In this document: positions 18,270 to 26,319 of the stretch, piece by piece
Numbering within the stretch: the stretch's first letter is position 1
Layout: every line of letters begins with the position of its first letter
Assembly: GCA_024701455.1 (NCBI GenBank)
Contig: JABXYP010000001.1
Coordinates: 3,786,001-3,850,000, forward strand
Source: Bacillus sp. A301a_S52
Lineage (GTDB): Bacteria > Bacillota > Bacilli > Bacillales > Salisediminibacteriaceae
Direction of reading: 5' to 3'
DNA: 64,000 nucleotides
Notes under the pieces: generated by a model
What the model was told of the DNA's origin: nothing
Databases searched by the model: none
What the model saw: the letters and a program-made list of their open reading frames with translations, nothing else
Position numbers and translations under genes: made by a program

Positions 18270-19994
18270 TTATCCTAAATTCGGCTGGTCTGTAAATACA
18301 ATATGGTCAGTTGTTGTTCCCTCCAACTCAAGCACACATAGTGTGTTTACTCCTTTAACAAGTAAAGGACCAGGCAAGTAAAGCGTTTTCTGAGGGCCGA
18401 CCTCCCAATATCTCCCTAAATTAAAGCCGTTAACAAAAACGTTTCCTTTTTTCCAGCCATCTAGATTAATAAACGTATCTTTCGGGTGATCCAAAGTAAC
18501 TTCTCCTGTGTAAAATTTCGGAAAACGCGTCTCGGTTTTCGCCGAAAAGTCTAACGAAAAGTCCTCTAACTCAATGGCGTACATCTCCCAGTCAAATAGG
18601 TACTGGTTATTAATCCAAATGTTATCAATCAAACCTTTTCGATCCTTTAAATGCTTACCATAATTCACACGGCCCATATTCTCTACAAATATCTCGAATA
18701 TATTGACTTCATTAGGAAAATCAAGCGTTATTTCCTTTATTTTATCATTCCTATAAAACGTTTTCTTAAATTCTCCATTAATATAAAGATAAGCACGATC
18801 TCTAATGGGCTCTAAATCTATAGTGTAAGTCCCCTTACCTGGCACTTGTGTTCGATAAAGCATATAACCATAAGCTTGGTCAGTCTGTTCCATTGAGAGC
18901 GGTGCTTTACTAAGCAATCGACGTGACACCGATGGCAATGTATCAAAAATACTAACGGATCGTGTCAAATTAATTGTCTGTGGTTCTAACCTGTCTGTTT
19001 TAAACGTTGGCAATGGTTCAAGTTGTGAATGGTAGTTCTGAAGAACCTCATGCACGCTTCTGTATTTATCTGTTATATCACCGGACTCTGTCAATAAGGC
19101 ATCGTAATCATAGCTCGTAATCGTAGGTTCATATGTTTGATAATGATTTGCGCCATTATAAAAATGGAAATTCGTTCCACCATGGAACATGTAAAAATTG
19201 ACCGAGCCACCTGCTTCAAGCATGTCATTGAATACCTCACCAGTATTATCAGCTTCTCGTGTATGATGAGGATTGCCCCAGCTGTCAAACCAACCTATCC
19301 AAAACTCTGCACATAGCTTAGGACTACCTGGTTTATAGTCCTCGAGCTGCTGGTATGCCTCTTTTACTTTAGACCCAAAATTCAATGTGGTTAACACATT
19401 ATCGAGCGAGCCAGCTTTTATCATATCAGGACCATCGGATGTAAATAATAACTCTTGAATTCCGTGTGCTTCATACATTCTTTTAATAGCGTTCAAATAC
19501 GCTTTGTCATTCCCATAGGCACCATACTCATTTTCTATTTGAAAGGCTATGACAGGACCACCTTTAGAATATTGATAAGTTGCTAGCTTAGGCAAAAGAA
19601 CATCGTAATACTCTTTTACATGCTGCAAATAGGCGGGGTCAGCACACCTTAACATCATATCCCTATCTTTTAGCAACCAAGCCGGCAGTCCTCCCATTTC
19701 CCATTCAGCACAAATGTAAGGAGAAGGACGTAAAATGACATACAATCCTAATGCATCAGCTTCCTTAATAAATGCTTCTATATCTCTCATACCTTCAAAG
19801 CGAAAATCACGTTTGTTAGGCTCGTGAAAGTTCCAAGGAATATACGTTTCGACAGTATTTAATCCGCAAGCTTTTAGCTTTTCAAGACGATCCTGCCAGT
19901 GACCGGGCACCACTCTAAAATAGTGAATACTACCAGATAGAATTCTAAATGGTTCGCCATCCAGTAAAAAGCGATCTTTATCTGTTGTGAGCAT
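18270..19994 (-). CDS. Beta-galactosidase, glycoside hydrolase family 35
   Basis: A 574-residue enzyme with GSIHYFRVVPGHWQDRL near the start, AFQIENEYGAYG (acid/base Glu near residue 154) and LCAEFWIGWFDSWG (nucleophile Glu near residue 230). A C-terminal jelly-roll pair follows, ending near WEVGPQKTLYLPGPLL. No signal peptide is seen, so it acts in the cytosol on imported beta-galactosides. The frame opens with GTG at 20021, inside the preceding permease gene, but ATG 19994 with AAAGGATG before it is the better start, 13 bases after the permease stop. Confidence 0.94.
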   Translation of the reverse strand: MLTTDKDRFLLDGEPFRILSGSIHYFRVVPGHWQDRLEKLKACGLNTVETYIPWNFHEPNKRDFRFEGMRDIEAFIKEADALGLYVILRPSPYICAEWEMGGLPAWLLKDRDMMLRCADPAYLQHVKEYYDVLLPKLATYQYSKGGPVIAFQIENEYGAYGNDKAYLNAIKRMYEAHGIQELLFTSDGPDMIKAGSLDNVLTTLNFGSKVKEAYQQLEDYKPGSPKLCAEFWIGWFDSWGNPHHTREADNTGEVFNDMLEAGGSVNFYMFHGGTNFHFYNGANHYQTYEPTITSYDYDALLTESGDITDKYRSVHEVLQNYHSQLEPLPTFKTDRLEPQTINLTRSVSIFDTLPSVSRRLLSKAPLSMEQTDQAYGYMLYRTQVPGKGTYTIDLEPIRDRAYLYINGEFKKTFYRNDKIKEITLDFPNEVNIFEIFVENMGRVNYGKHLKDRKGLIDNIWINNQYLFDWEMYAIELEDFSLDFSAKTETRFPKFYTGEVTLDHPKDTFINLDGWKKGNVFVNGFNLGRYWEVGPQKTLYLPGPLLVKGVNTLCVLELEGTTTDHIVFTDQPNLG

Positions 19995-20007
19995 CGTGTC
20001 ATCCTTT

Positions 20008-20844
20008 CTATTTAACAGCACTTCCTAGCATCCCTGATATAAAATGTCTTTGTAAAACAAGAAAGAAAATCATAATTGGAACAGTGGCGATCGATATCCC
20101 CATCATCATTTGTCCATAATCGGTATACGATACACCGCTTAAGGTCGATAGCGCCACAGGGAATGTATACATGTCTTGGGTTCTAATAGCCACAAGCGGC
20201 CACATAAAATTATTCCATTGATACATAAATAAAAAGATAGATGTAGCAGCTAATGCTGGCTTCATTGATGGAAGAACGATCTTCAAAAAGATTTTAAATT
20301 CACCCGCGCCATCTAACCTAGCTGATTCCAAGAGTTCACTCGGAAAAGCAAGGAAATTTTGTCTCATAAGAAAGATGGCAAACGGATAGCATAATTGGGG
20401 CGCAATAAGCGCGAAATACGTATTTAATAACCCATAAGCCGACATCATTTGAAAGAGAGGAATTAATGTGGCTTGATAAGGGATCATCATCGACAAAATT
20501 AAAATTGTAAAAATAACATTTCTTCCCTTAAAGTCAAATTTAGCAAAAGCATATGCTGCTGTAGAGCTGACGATAAGGGCTAAAACAACATAAGTACCAG
20601 AAACAAAAAGCGAATTAAACAGTACTCTCCCGATTCCAACGGTATTATCTAAATTAATTAAATTCTCCATAAACTGCCCACCAAACGACAGTGTTGGCGG
20701 ACTGGTGAACATTTTATCAGAGCTATTTGTAGAACCGACCAACATCCAATAAAATGGGAAGATTGAGATAACGAGAAATATCCCCAATAATACGTACATA
20801 CCAACCTTACCGAACATCACTTGTGCTTTCGTCTTTTGTTTCAT
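20008..20844 (-). CDS. ABC sugar permease, MalG type (operon 1)
   Basis: A 278-residue inner membrane protein with six hydrophobic segments. The ATPase-docking loop ESARLDGAGEFKIFLKIVLPSMKPA carries the EAA-like motif of carbohydrate uptake transporter family 1. Its start overlaps the stop of the upstream MalF-like gene by 4 bases, which implies translational coupling. It forms the translocation channel with that protein. No ATPase gene is nearby. Confidence 0.94.
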   Translation of the reverse strand: MKQKTKAQVMFGKVGMYVLLGIFLVISIFPFYWMLVGSTNSSDKMFTSPPTLSFGGQFMENLINLDNTVGIGRVLFNSLFVSGTYVVLALIVSSTAAYAFAKFDFKGRNVIFTILILSMMIPYQATLIPLFQMMSAYGLLNTYFALIAPQLCYPFAIFLMRQNFLAFPSELLESARLDGAGEFKIFLKIVLPSMKPALAATSIFLFMYQWNNFMWPLVAIRTQDMYTFPVALSTLSGVSYTDYGQMMMGISIATVPIMIFFLVLQRHFISGMLGSAVK

Positions 20845-21695
20845 GACTTATCACCCGTAAATTTGAATTGGACAAACGATAACACGGCTACTAACACAAC
20901 GACCACATAGGCCACTGCACTGCCATAACTGAAGTCAAAATACTCAAAACCATTTTCATAAATATAAAGCCCAAGTGTCATCGTCGCATTACCTGGTCCA
21001 CCACTCGTCAAGTTGAATGGCTCATCGAATAATTGCAGTGTCCCAATGGTCGATAAAATACCGGCAAATAGAATGATTGGTTTTAAATTTGGTATTGTAA
21101 TAGAGAAGAACTGTCTTATTTTCCCTGCTCCATCAATAGACGCAGCTTCATACATTTCTTCTGGAATATTCTGAAGTGCTGCCAGAAAAATAATCATATT
21201 ATACCCTGTCCAGCGCCATGTCATCGCCATAATGATAGAGACTTTTGCCCAGGTGGCATCTGATAACCACGGTATGGGGCCGATTCCTATATAACTTAAA
21301 AGCTCGTTAAACAGGCCGTTATCTTGTAGCATCACAGAAAACAAGAGAGAATAAGCAACGAGAGATGTAACCGCAGGTAGGAAAAACGAAACCCGAAAAA
21401 AACCTTTCAACTTCAACAACTGACTATTTAACACACTCGCTAATATCATCGCCAAAATTAACATAATCGGAACTTGGAAAATAAAAATGATAAAAGTATT
21501 GCTTAAAGACGTCCAAAAAATGGAGTCCCCCATGAGCCGACTGTAATTGGCGAGACCTACAAACGAGTAGCTCCCTCCCTCATAACGTTGAAAACTTAAA
21601 TAAAGGGAGGCTAATATAGGGTAAGCTGTAAATAGTAAAAATAATATAACAGCTGGCGCTATAAAAAAGTATGGTGCTCTATTCGTCTGATTCAT
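20841..21695 (-). CDS. ABC sugar permease, MalF type (operon 1)
   Basis: A 284-residue protein with six membrane helices and the docking motif EAASIDGAGKIRQFFSITIPNLKPI. It pairs with the MalG-type protein encoded 4 bases into its stop. It is separated from the binding-protein gene by about 240 bases that hold a diverged copy of the dispersed repeat. The substrate is probably a galacto-oligosaccharide, inferred from the three neighbouring glycosidases. Confidence 0.94.
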   Translation of the reverse strand: MNQTNRAPYFFIAPAVILFLLFTAYPILASLYLSFQRYEGGSYSFVGLANYSRLMGDSIFWTSLSNTFIIFIFQVPIMLILAMILASVLNSQLLKLKGFFRVSFFLPAVTSLVAYSLLFSVMLQDNGLFNELLSYIGIGPIPWLSDATWAKVSIIMAMTWRWTGYNMIIFLAALQNIPEEMYEAASIDGAGKIRQFFSITIPNLKPIILFAGILSTIGTLQLFDEPFNLTSGGPGNATMTLGLYIYENGFEYFDFSYGSAVAYVVVVLVAVLSFVQFKFTGDKS

Positions 21696-21736
21696 TTTTT
21701 CACCCAGCCTTTATTAATGATCTCTAATTTAGTAAA

Positions 21737-21886
21737 ACGAACCTGCAATCAATGGGGATTTCCGCTCACCACTAATTGATCGTTGAGTAAATCAAGATAT
21801 TAGTGTCCGATATCTCCTGTATAAACGGAGTTAACTCTCCTCTCCATGTTAAGTTGGGAGTTTTACGGACAATTATCTGTAATAAA
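21737..21886 (+). repeat. Two-hairpin repeat, copy 6 (diverged, within operon 1)
   Basis: Diverged full-length copy between the binding-protein gene and the permeases. Hairpin A is AATCAATGGGG against CACTAATTGAT (weakened). Hairpin B pairs TGTCCG with CGGACA, where the consensus has CGTCCG and CGGACG, a compensatory change. The pyrimidine tract CTCTCCTCTCC is kept. Read on the minus strand it forms a stem-loop in the operon mRNA. Confidence 0.85.
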
Positions 21887-21932
21887 TAGTGAATAAAGGG
21901 CTGGAAAATCCACCCTTTATCCCATAGACTTA

Positions 21933-23216
21933 CTAGTTTATACGATTGTCCAGTTGATTGGCTGCTCGTTCTAACGCTTCTTCAACTGAGCGCCCACCAA
22001 CAGCTTCTGCTTGGGCCGTTTCTGCTTCATCTCTCGCCACAGCATAATTTCCAGTATAGTTAGCGTATGGAATATCTTCCATCATCCCTGCAAACATTTC
22101 CCAAATCGGTTGATCATTAAAATAAGCAACTGGTTCTGAAAAGACCCCTTCCCCATATATAGTGTTTAAAGATGGGAATAAACCGCCTTCCATTGCGGCA
22201 AGTTGCACCTCTTCAGATGTGGCGAAAAAGGCCATAAAATCATAAGCAAGATCTGGATTTTCAGAGTTTGCTGATATCATATAGTTACTTCCTCCAAGGT
22301 TAGCTGCCCGGTTCCCACCTTCTTCAAAAGCTGGAAGTGGCATAACATCCCAATCCCCTTCCAAGTTAGGCGCCTGTTCAGTCAGTGAACCAGTTAACCA
22401 TGCACCGGAAGGCGCCGTTGCCACGTTACCATTAGCAAGCCCACCAAGCCACGCATCCCACCCTACAAGATTTTCATTTAAGCCTTCCTCATGAAGCCGT
22501 TTGACGACTTCCATAGCTTGTATAGATTCTTGAGAGTTCAAATTGATTTCGCCTTCTTCATTGAAATAAAATGTCCCTTGCTGATTTAACATGATTCGGT
22601 AAACGCCATCATCATTGTTAATATCAATTCCCGTTAAAGCAACATCCAGTTCTTCTCTTAACGTATGGCCTGCTTCTATGAAATCATCCCACGTTTCTAT
22701 TTGATCCGCGTCAATTCCTGCTTCTTCAAATAAATCTACTCTGTAAAAAACACCTGCTGGTCCTGCATCAAACGGCACGCCGTATATGCTGTCATTTAAT
22801 GTTAATAACTCTGTTTTAAATTCTGGAAATTTCTCGCCATGCTCATCGTCAAAACCGTATTCTGACAAATCCAGAAAAGCTTCTGGGAATGAATTTAAGT
22901 AACCTTGAACACGATCATCTTCTATAAGCATGATGTCAGGCAGTCCTTGTCCCCCTGCCTGAAGCCCTGTTGTAATCTGTTGATAAACATCTGGTGTTCC
23001 TTGCTCTACAATATCTAATTCAAAACCTGGATTCTCTTCAGCAAAACGTTCAGCCGCCTCTTCCAATACAGGGATGTTAATATTCCAAGCCCATGCTGTC
23101 AGAGTCTGAGTCTCCCCTCCACCATTATTATCCGTGGCATCGTCAGTCGTTTCTTCATTTCCACAAGCAGCAAGCATCATAACCATAGCAGAACACAACA
23201 AAACTGTTTTTTTCAT
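21933..23216 (-). CDS. Sugar-binding lipoprotein of ABC transporter (operon 1)
   Basis: A 427-residue lipoprotein with a signal peptide and lipobox LAAC (Cys18). It is an extracellular solute-binding protein of family 1 with segments such as AAERFAEENPGFELDIV and YDFMAFFATSEEVQLAAMEGG. The mature protein is very acidic, as expected for an exposed protein in an alkaliphile or halophile. AGGGGGA precedes ATG 23216; the frame opens earlier at 23261 but that stretch lies in the probable promoter leader. It is first in operon 1. The bound sugar is presumably a galactoside. Confidence 0.94.
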   Translation of the reverse strand: MKKTVLLCSAMVMMLAACGNEETTDDATDNNGGGETQTLTAWAWNINIPVLEEAAERFAEENPGFELDIVEQGTPDVYQQITTGLQAGGQGLPDIMLIEDDRVQGYLNSFPEAFLDLSEYGFDDEHGEKFPEFKTELLTLNDSIYGVPFDAGPAGVFYRVDLFEEAGIDADQIETWDDFIEAGHTLREELDVALTGIDINNDDGVYRIMLNQQGTFYFNEEGEINLNSQESIQAMEVVKRLHEEGLNENLVGWDAWLGGLANGNVATAPSGAWLTGSLTEQAPNLEGDWDVMPLPAFEEGGNRAANLGGSNYMISANSENPDLAYDFMAFFATSEEVQLAAMEGGLFPSLNTIYGEGVFSEPVAYFNDQPIWEMFAGMMEDIPYANYTGNYAVARDEAETAQAEAVGGRSVEEALERAANQLDNRIN

Positions 23217-23240
23217 GCTTAAAATCCCCCTAAGAAATTT

Positions 23241-23258
23241 TATGAAAACCCTTTCATA
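23241..23258 (-). promoter_or_regulatory. Dyad operator or cre-like site at the operon 1 start
   Basis: TATGAAAACCCTTTCATA is an 18-base dyad with 7-base arms placed just downstream of the -10 box. It resembles a cre (TGAAAnCGnTTTCA) with CC in place of the central CG, so CcpA or the operon 1 LacI protein could bind it. Confidence 0.5.
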
Positions 23259-23261
23259 CAA

Positions 23262-23290
23262 ATGATAAATCCTAAAACTCTATTAGTCAA
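23262..23290 (-). promoter_or_regulatory. Putative sigma-A promoter of galactoside operon 1
   Basis: On the minus strand TTGACT (23285-23290) and TATCAT (23262-23267) are separated by 17 bases, about 46 bases before the binding-protein ATG. Confidence 0.6.
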
Positions 23291-23293
23291 TAC

Positions 23294-23316
23294 ATTTAGT
23301 AAATTATTTAGTAAAT
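23294..23316. promoter_or_regulatory. Paired ATTTAGTAAAT palindromes upstream of operon 1 promoter
   Basis: Two identical 11-base palindromes, starts 12 bases apart, lie immediately upstream of the -35 box. The core TTTAGTAAA recurs in front of the second LacI gene at 33470. They are candidate LacI-family operators, although the upstream position is not classic for a simple repressor. Confidence 0.5.
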
Positions 23317-23364
23317 ATTTTTACCACGATAGCCTTTATAAATCCACATAAGATGTCAAAATTC

Positions 23365-23490
23365 ATAATTGAATGCGCCCTCCACTTCAGACGGACGCTT
23401 TCCCGAGGGCTCCCCTTCAGCTAACTTTTGCTCGGTAAACCCTGGTGGATCTTCAGACTGCGCTTAATCCTCAGAGAGTAACCGCCTTAC
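23365..23490. repeat. Degenerate Bacillaceae-type intergenic repeat
   Basis: The stretch with CGCTTTCCCGAGGGCT, CCTTCAGC, GGATCTTCAGACTGCGCTTA and GAGAGTAACCGCCTTAC recalls a GC-rich repeat common between genes of Bacillaceae (CGCTTTCCGCGGGC ... CTTCA ... GGAGTCGCCGCCTT). The match is from memory of the pattern and the copy is worn. The rest of the gap 23217-23813 holds the operon 1 promoter, repeat copy 7 and a terminator. Confidence 0.4.
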
Positions 23491-23527
23491 ATTTCATTTA
23501 TTTTTTTACATTGGCATATTAAATAAA

Positions 23528-23590
23528 ACAAACCTTCAGTCAGTAGGAGATGAGTGAGTCAGGACATTAGCGTTCGTTATCTGCGATAAA
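23528..23590 (+). repeat. Two-hairpin repeat, copy 7 (internally deleted)
   Basis: A 63-base remnant keeps the ACAAACCTTCAGTCAGT start, the GTCAGGACATTAGCG centre and the TTATCTGCGATAAA end. Both hairpin loops and the pyrimidine tract are gone. Confidence 0.75.
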
Positions 23591-23744
23591 ATTTACGCAT
23601 ATCATTCGTGTTGTTGCTTTTAACACCCTTATGAAAAGGGGGTAAATACTTAGCCATAGCTAGCTTATCTTTTGTTTTAAAAAAGAAAGATTTTTGAACA
23701 ATTTCACCATACAAAAAGGCTTGTAATAAGCAGGCTCTGCATAC

Positions 23745-23779
23745 CAAAAAACGAGACAGGGCTACCACCTTGTCTCGTT
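23745..23779 (-). terminator. Terminator of galactoside locus 2 operon
   Basis: AACGAGACA pairs with TGTCTCGTT around a 12-base loop; a run of six T follows on the minus strand. It lies 35 bases after the sucrose phosphorylase stop. Confidence 0.9.
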
Positions 23780-23813
23780 CATTTTTATGAAGCTTTATCT
23801 CAGCTACTCATGA

Positions 23814-25283
23814 TTAAACATGATACTTAATAACGTCACCATTTTTATCAAGATACTCGATGATCGACTGATTTTTATTTAAGTCAATGGACAATGTACA
23901 TCGTTGTTCATCTTTTTTCCATGCCATTATAACTTCATGATTCGCTGACTTTTGTACACTGAAGTCTCCATTAAATGCTTCGTAGTCATTTCTAAAGTCG
24001 ATTAATTTTAATAATCGCTGTACGACGTCTTTTTCTAGTGACGCCTCGATTTCTTCAACACTAAAATTTTGTCGGTTTATTTCCCTTCCGTCACCGGTTT
24101 CTTCTATTTTTTTGTGATTATTTTCTCCTGCCAAAAGCCCTACATAGTAGACTTGTGGTATTCCTGGTGTAAAAAGTTGAATAGCTCTGGCTGCTAAGTA
24201 AGCATCATCGTCACAGTTAAGTACAGAATAATAAGAGCACCTAATTTGATGAACATCAAACCCATCCACATCTTTATGTTCATCAGACATAATTAAACTT
24301 AAGTTAGAACCTCTCTCCAAACATACATCCACTAATTCTTTTGCTTCCTTCGTATCAATTAAATCATCCATATCTGGTTTAACTGGAATACCGTCATGAC
24401 AGTCTAACATCGTAAACTGCTTTTCCGGTCTCGTTTTCAGGTAATCATAAAGAGCAGTACTGTTTTTGTTAATCAATGTCTCGAGAATCCGATAAGGTAA
24501 AATGAAATCATATATCCAGCAGCCGTGTTCTGCCAGTTTATATTGGATCGTATAATGGGCATGGACTTCAGGTAATAATGCGATATCTAAAGAATCTGCC
24601 AGGTCTTTAATCCAATCTAAAAACTGATAAATGTCTGGTTCAACAAAGAAGCAGCTTGTACCAAGTTTTTTGATCACATATCCAACAGCATCCAACCTCA
24701 CAATCTTCACATTGTTTTGTTTAAAGTTATAAAAGAAATCGTAGAAAAGCTGTTTGACTTTCTCAGACTTTACGTCAAGATCGATTTGTTCAGAGGGGTC
24801 GGTTTTCCCAAACGTCGTCCAGACCTTTTCTTCCTCTCCGGTTTCTTCAATCGTGAACGCGGAGTAAGGTAATGGGCGACGTAAAAACATTTTGTCAATA
24901 TCTTCTTGAACGGGTTCCCCATCTCCCCATATTTTATCTAGTGTAATAAAGTAGTCTGCATATGCTGATTTTCGACCCTTTATTAAAAAATCTTGAAAGT
25001 ATTTCGACTTTCTAGAAATGTGATTAACCATTAAATCTAACAAGACATCATGCTCTTCACCAATGGTTTTAATATCATCCCAAGTTCCAAATTCAGGCTC
25101 GATTTCTAAATAGGTTAAGGGGGCAAATCCTCTATCTCCCGATGATGGAAACGGAGGGAGAATATGCACACCACCTTGAAACGTTTTAGGAAAATAAGTG
25201 GAAAGCACATGGTTAAGAGCTTGCAAATTTCCTCCTAAAGAATCTGGATAAGTGATTAGCTGTACTTTATTTTTTAATGCCAT
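23814..25283 (-). CDS. gtfA: Sucrose phosphorylase, GH13 subfamily 18
   Basis: A 489-residue enzyme that converts sucrose and phosphate to alpha-glucose-1-phosphate and fructose. It starts with VQLITYPDSLGGNL, typical of sucrose phosphorylases, and has RLDAVGY (nucleophile Asp near 198), LLPEVHAHY (acid/base Glu near 238) and MLDCHDGI (transition-state Asp). Length is close to Streptococcus GtfA (481). AGGAGG precedes ATG by 7 bases. It is last in the msm-type operon, 12 bases after the fructokinase gene. The product fructose is the substrate of that kinase. Some GH13_18 members prefer sucrose-6-phosphate or glucosylglycerol, but the neighbouring ABC importer supports free sucrose. Confidence 0.93.
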   Translation of the reverse strand: MALKNKVQLITYPDSLGGNLQALNHVLSTYFPKTFQGGVHILPPFPSSGDRGFAPLTYLEIEPEFGTWDDIKTIGEEHDVLLDLMVNHISRKSKYFQDFLIKGRKSAYADYFITLDKIWGDGEPVQEDIDKMFLRRPLPYSAFTIEETGEEEKVWTTFGKTDPSEQIDLDVKSEKVKQLFYDFFYNFKQNNVKIVRLDAVGYVIKKLGTSCFFVEPDIYQFLDWIKDLADSLDIALLPEVHAHYTIQYKLAEHGCWIYDFILPYRILETLINKNSTALYDYLKTRPEKQFTMLDCHDGIPVKPDMDDLIDTKEAKELVDVCLERGSNLSLIMSDEHKDVDGFDVHQIRCSYYSVLNCDDDAYLAARAIQLFTPGIPQVYYVGLLAGENNHKKIEETGDGREINRQNFSVEEIEASLEKDVVQRLLKLIDFRNDYEAFNGDFSVQKSANHEVIMAWKKDEQRCTLSIDLNKNQSIIEYLDKNGDVIKYHV

Positions 25284-25295
25284 TGTCGTGTCCTC

Positions 25296-26252
25296 CTAAA
25301 TTCCATAAACCTGTTTTATGACAGGGAGCTTCGGCAGTTCAACAACAGCACCCTCATGCTTCAACTTATAAGCACTGACTGCTGAACCTAAATTTAACGC
25401 TTCTCTAATCGTATATCCTTTTACGATGGCCGTGTAAAACCCTGACCAAAAGGCATCTCCTGCACCTGTCGTATCTATCACATCTGTAGCAAGCGATTTC
25501 AGCGTTATCGTCTCTTTTCCATTAGATACGATAGCGCCATCCTTACCAAGAGTCATAATGACAAGCTTTGCCCCTAGTCTTAGAAAATGAGCGATGTGAT
25601 TGTCATACGTATCTTTTCCAAATAACCTTTCAGCATCATCTTCAGAAGGTTTGATAATATCAACTTTCTCAATGAGTGACTTAATATAAGCAACCCCATC
25701 TTCACCTTTATTCCATATCATTGGATGATAATTAGGGTCAAAACAAATTAATTTTCGCTCTTTTCTTGCTAAATCAATTAGTTTTTCAATCGTCTTTCTC
25801 ACAGGCACCCTTGAGATAGGCCAACAAGAAAAGTGCATGATGTTAGACGCCATTAATGCCTGTTCTAACTCCGGAGTATACGATAAATACATGTCTGCAT
25901 CTCGATAGAAGATAGGGGATGGACTCCTTTTACTTTTGGTTACTAATACCATACTCGTAGCACAATCCACTTCCTGAATATAGCTAGCATCCATCCCTGC
26001 TTCTTTTAAATGGTTAATTAAATACCGACCTAACCCATCCTGTCCAACAGCCGAGGCGACGATTGAATGGCCTCCTAACTTCGTGATATTCATAGCAATA
26101 TTTGAAGGAGCTCCTCCAAAAAATTTATTAAACGTCTTCCCAGTGAAATCCCCATCATAGTCAACCGATATCATATCAACAAGAAGCTCCCCAACAGCTA
26201 AAACATCATTTTCTTTATCAGGAAGCTCTATTCTTTTGTCAAAATCAAACAT
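25296..26252 (-). CDS. PfkB family fructokinase
   Basis: A 318-residue sugar kinase with the PfkB signatures FNKFFGGAPSNIAMNITKLGG (near residue 43, sugar binding) and DTTGAGDAFWSGF (near residue 248; catalytic Asp and anion hole). It should phosphorylate the fructose released by sucrose phosphorylase to fructose-6-phosphate. GGAGGAG precedes ATG 26252. It stands between the GH36 gene and gtfA in one operon. Confidence 0.92.
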   Translation of the reverse strand: MFDFDKRIELPDKENDVLAVGELLVDMISVDYDGDFTGKTFNKFFGGAPSNIAMNITKLGGHSIVASAVGQDGLGRYLINHLKEAGMDASYIQEVDCATSMVLVTKSKRSPSPIFYRDADMYLSYTPELEQALMASNIMHFSCWPISRVPVRKTIEKLIDLARKERKLICFDPNYHPMIWNKGEDGVAYIKSLIEKVDIIKPSEDDAERLFGKDTYDNHIAHFLRLGAKLVIMTLGKDGAIVSNGKETITLKSLATDVIDTTGAGDAFWSGFYTAIVKGYTIREALNLGSAVSAYKLKHEGAVVELPKLPVIKQVYGI

Positions 26253-26319
26253 GTCTACTCCTCCATTGAGTTAAACTTAAAGAAACTCCATGTCTCACAT
26301 ACTGTTAGTATTTATATGT

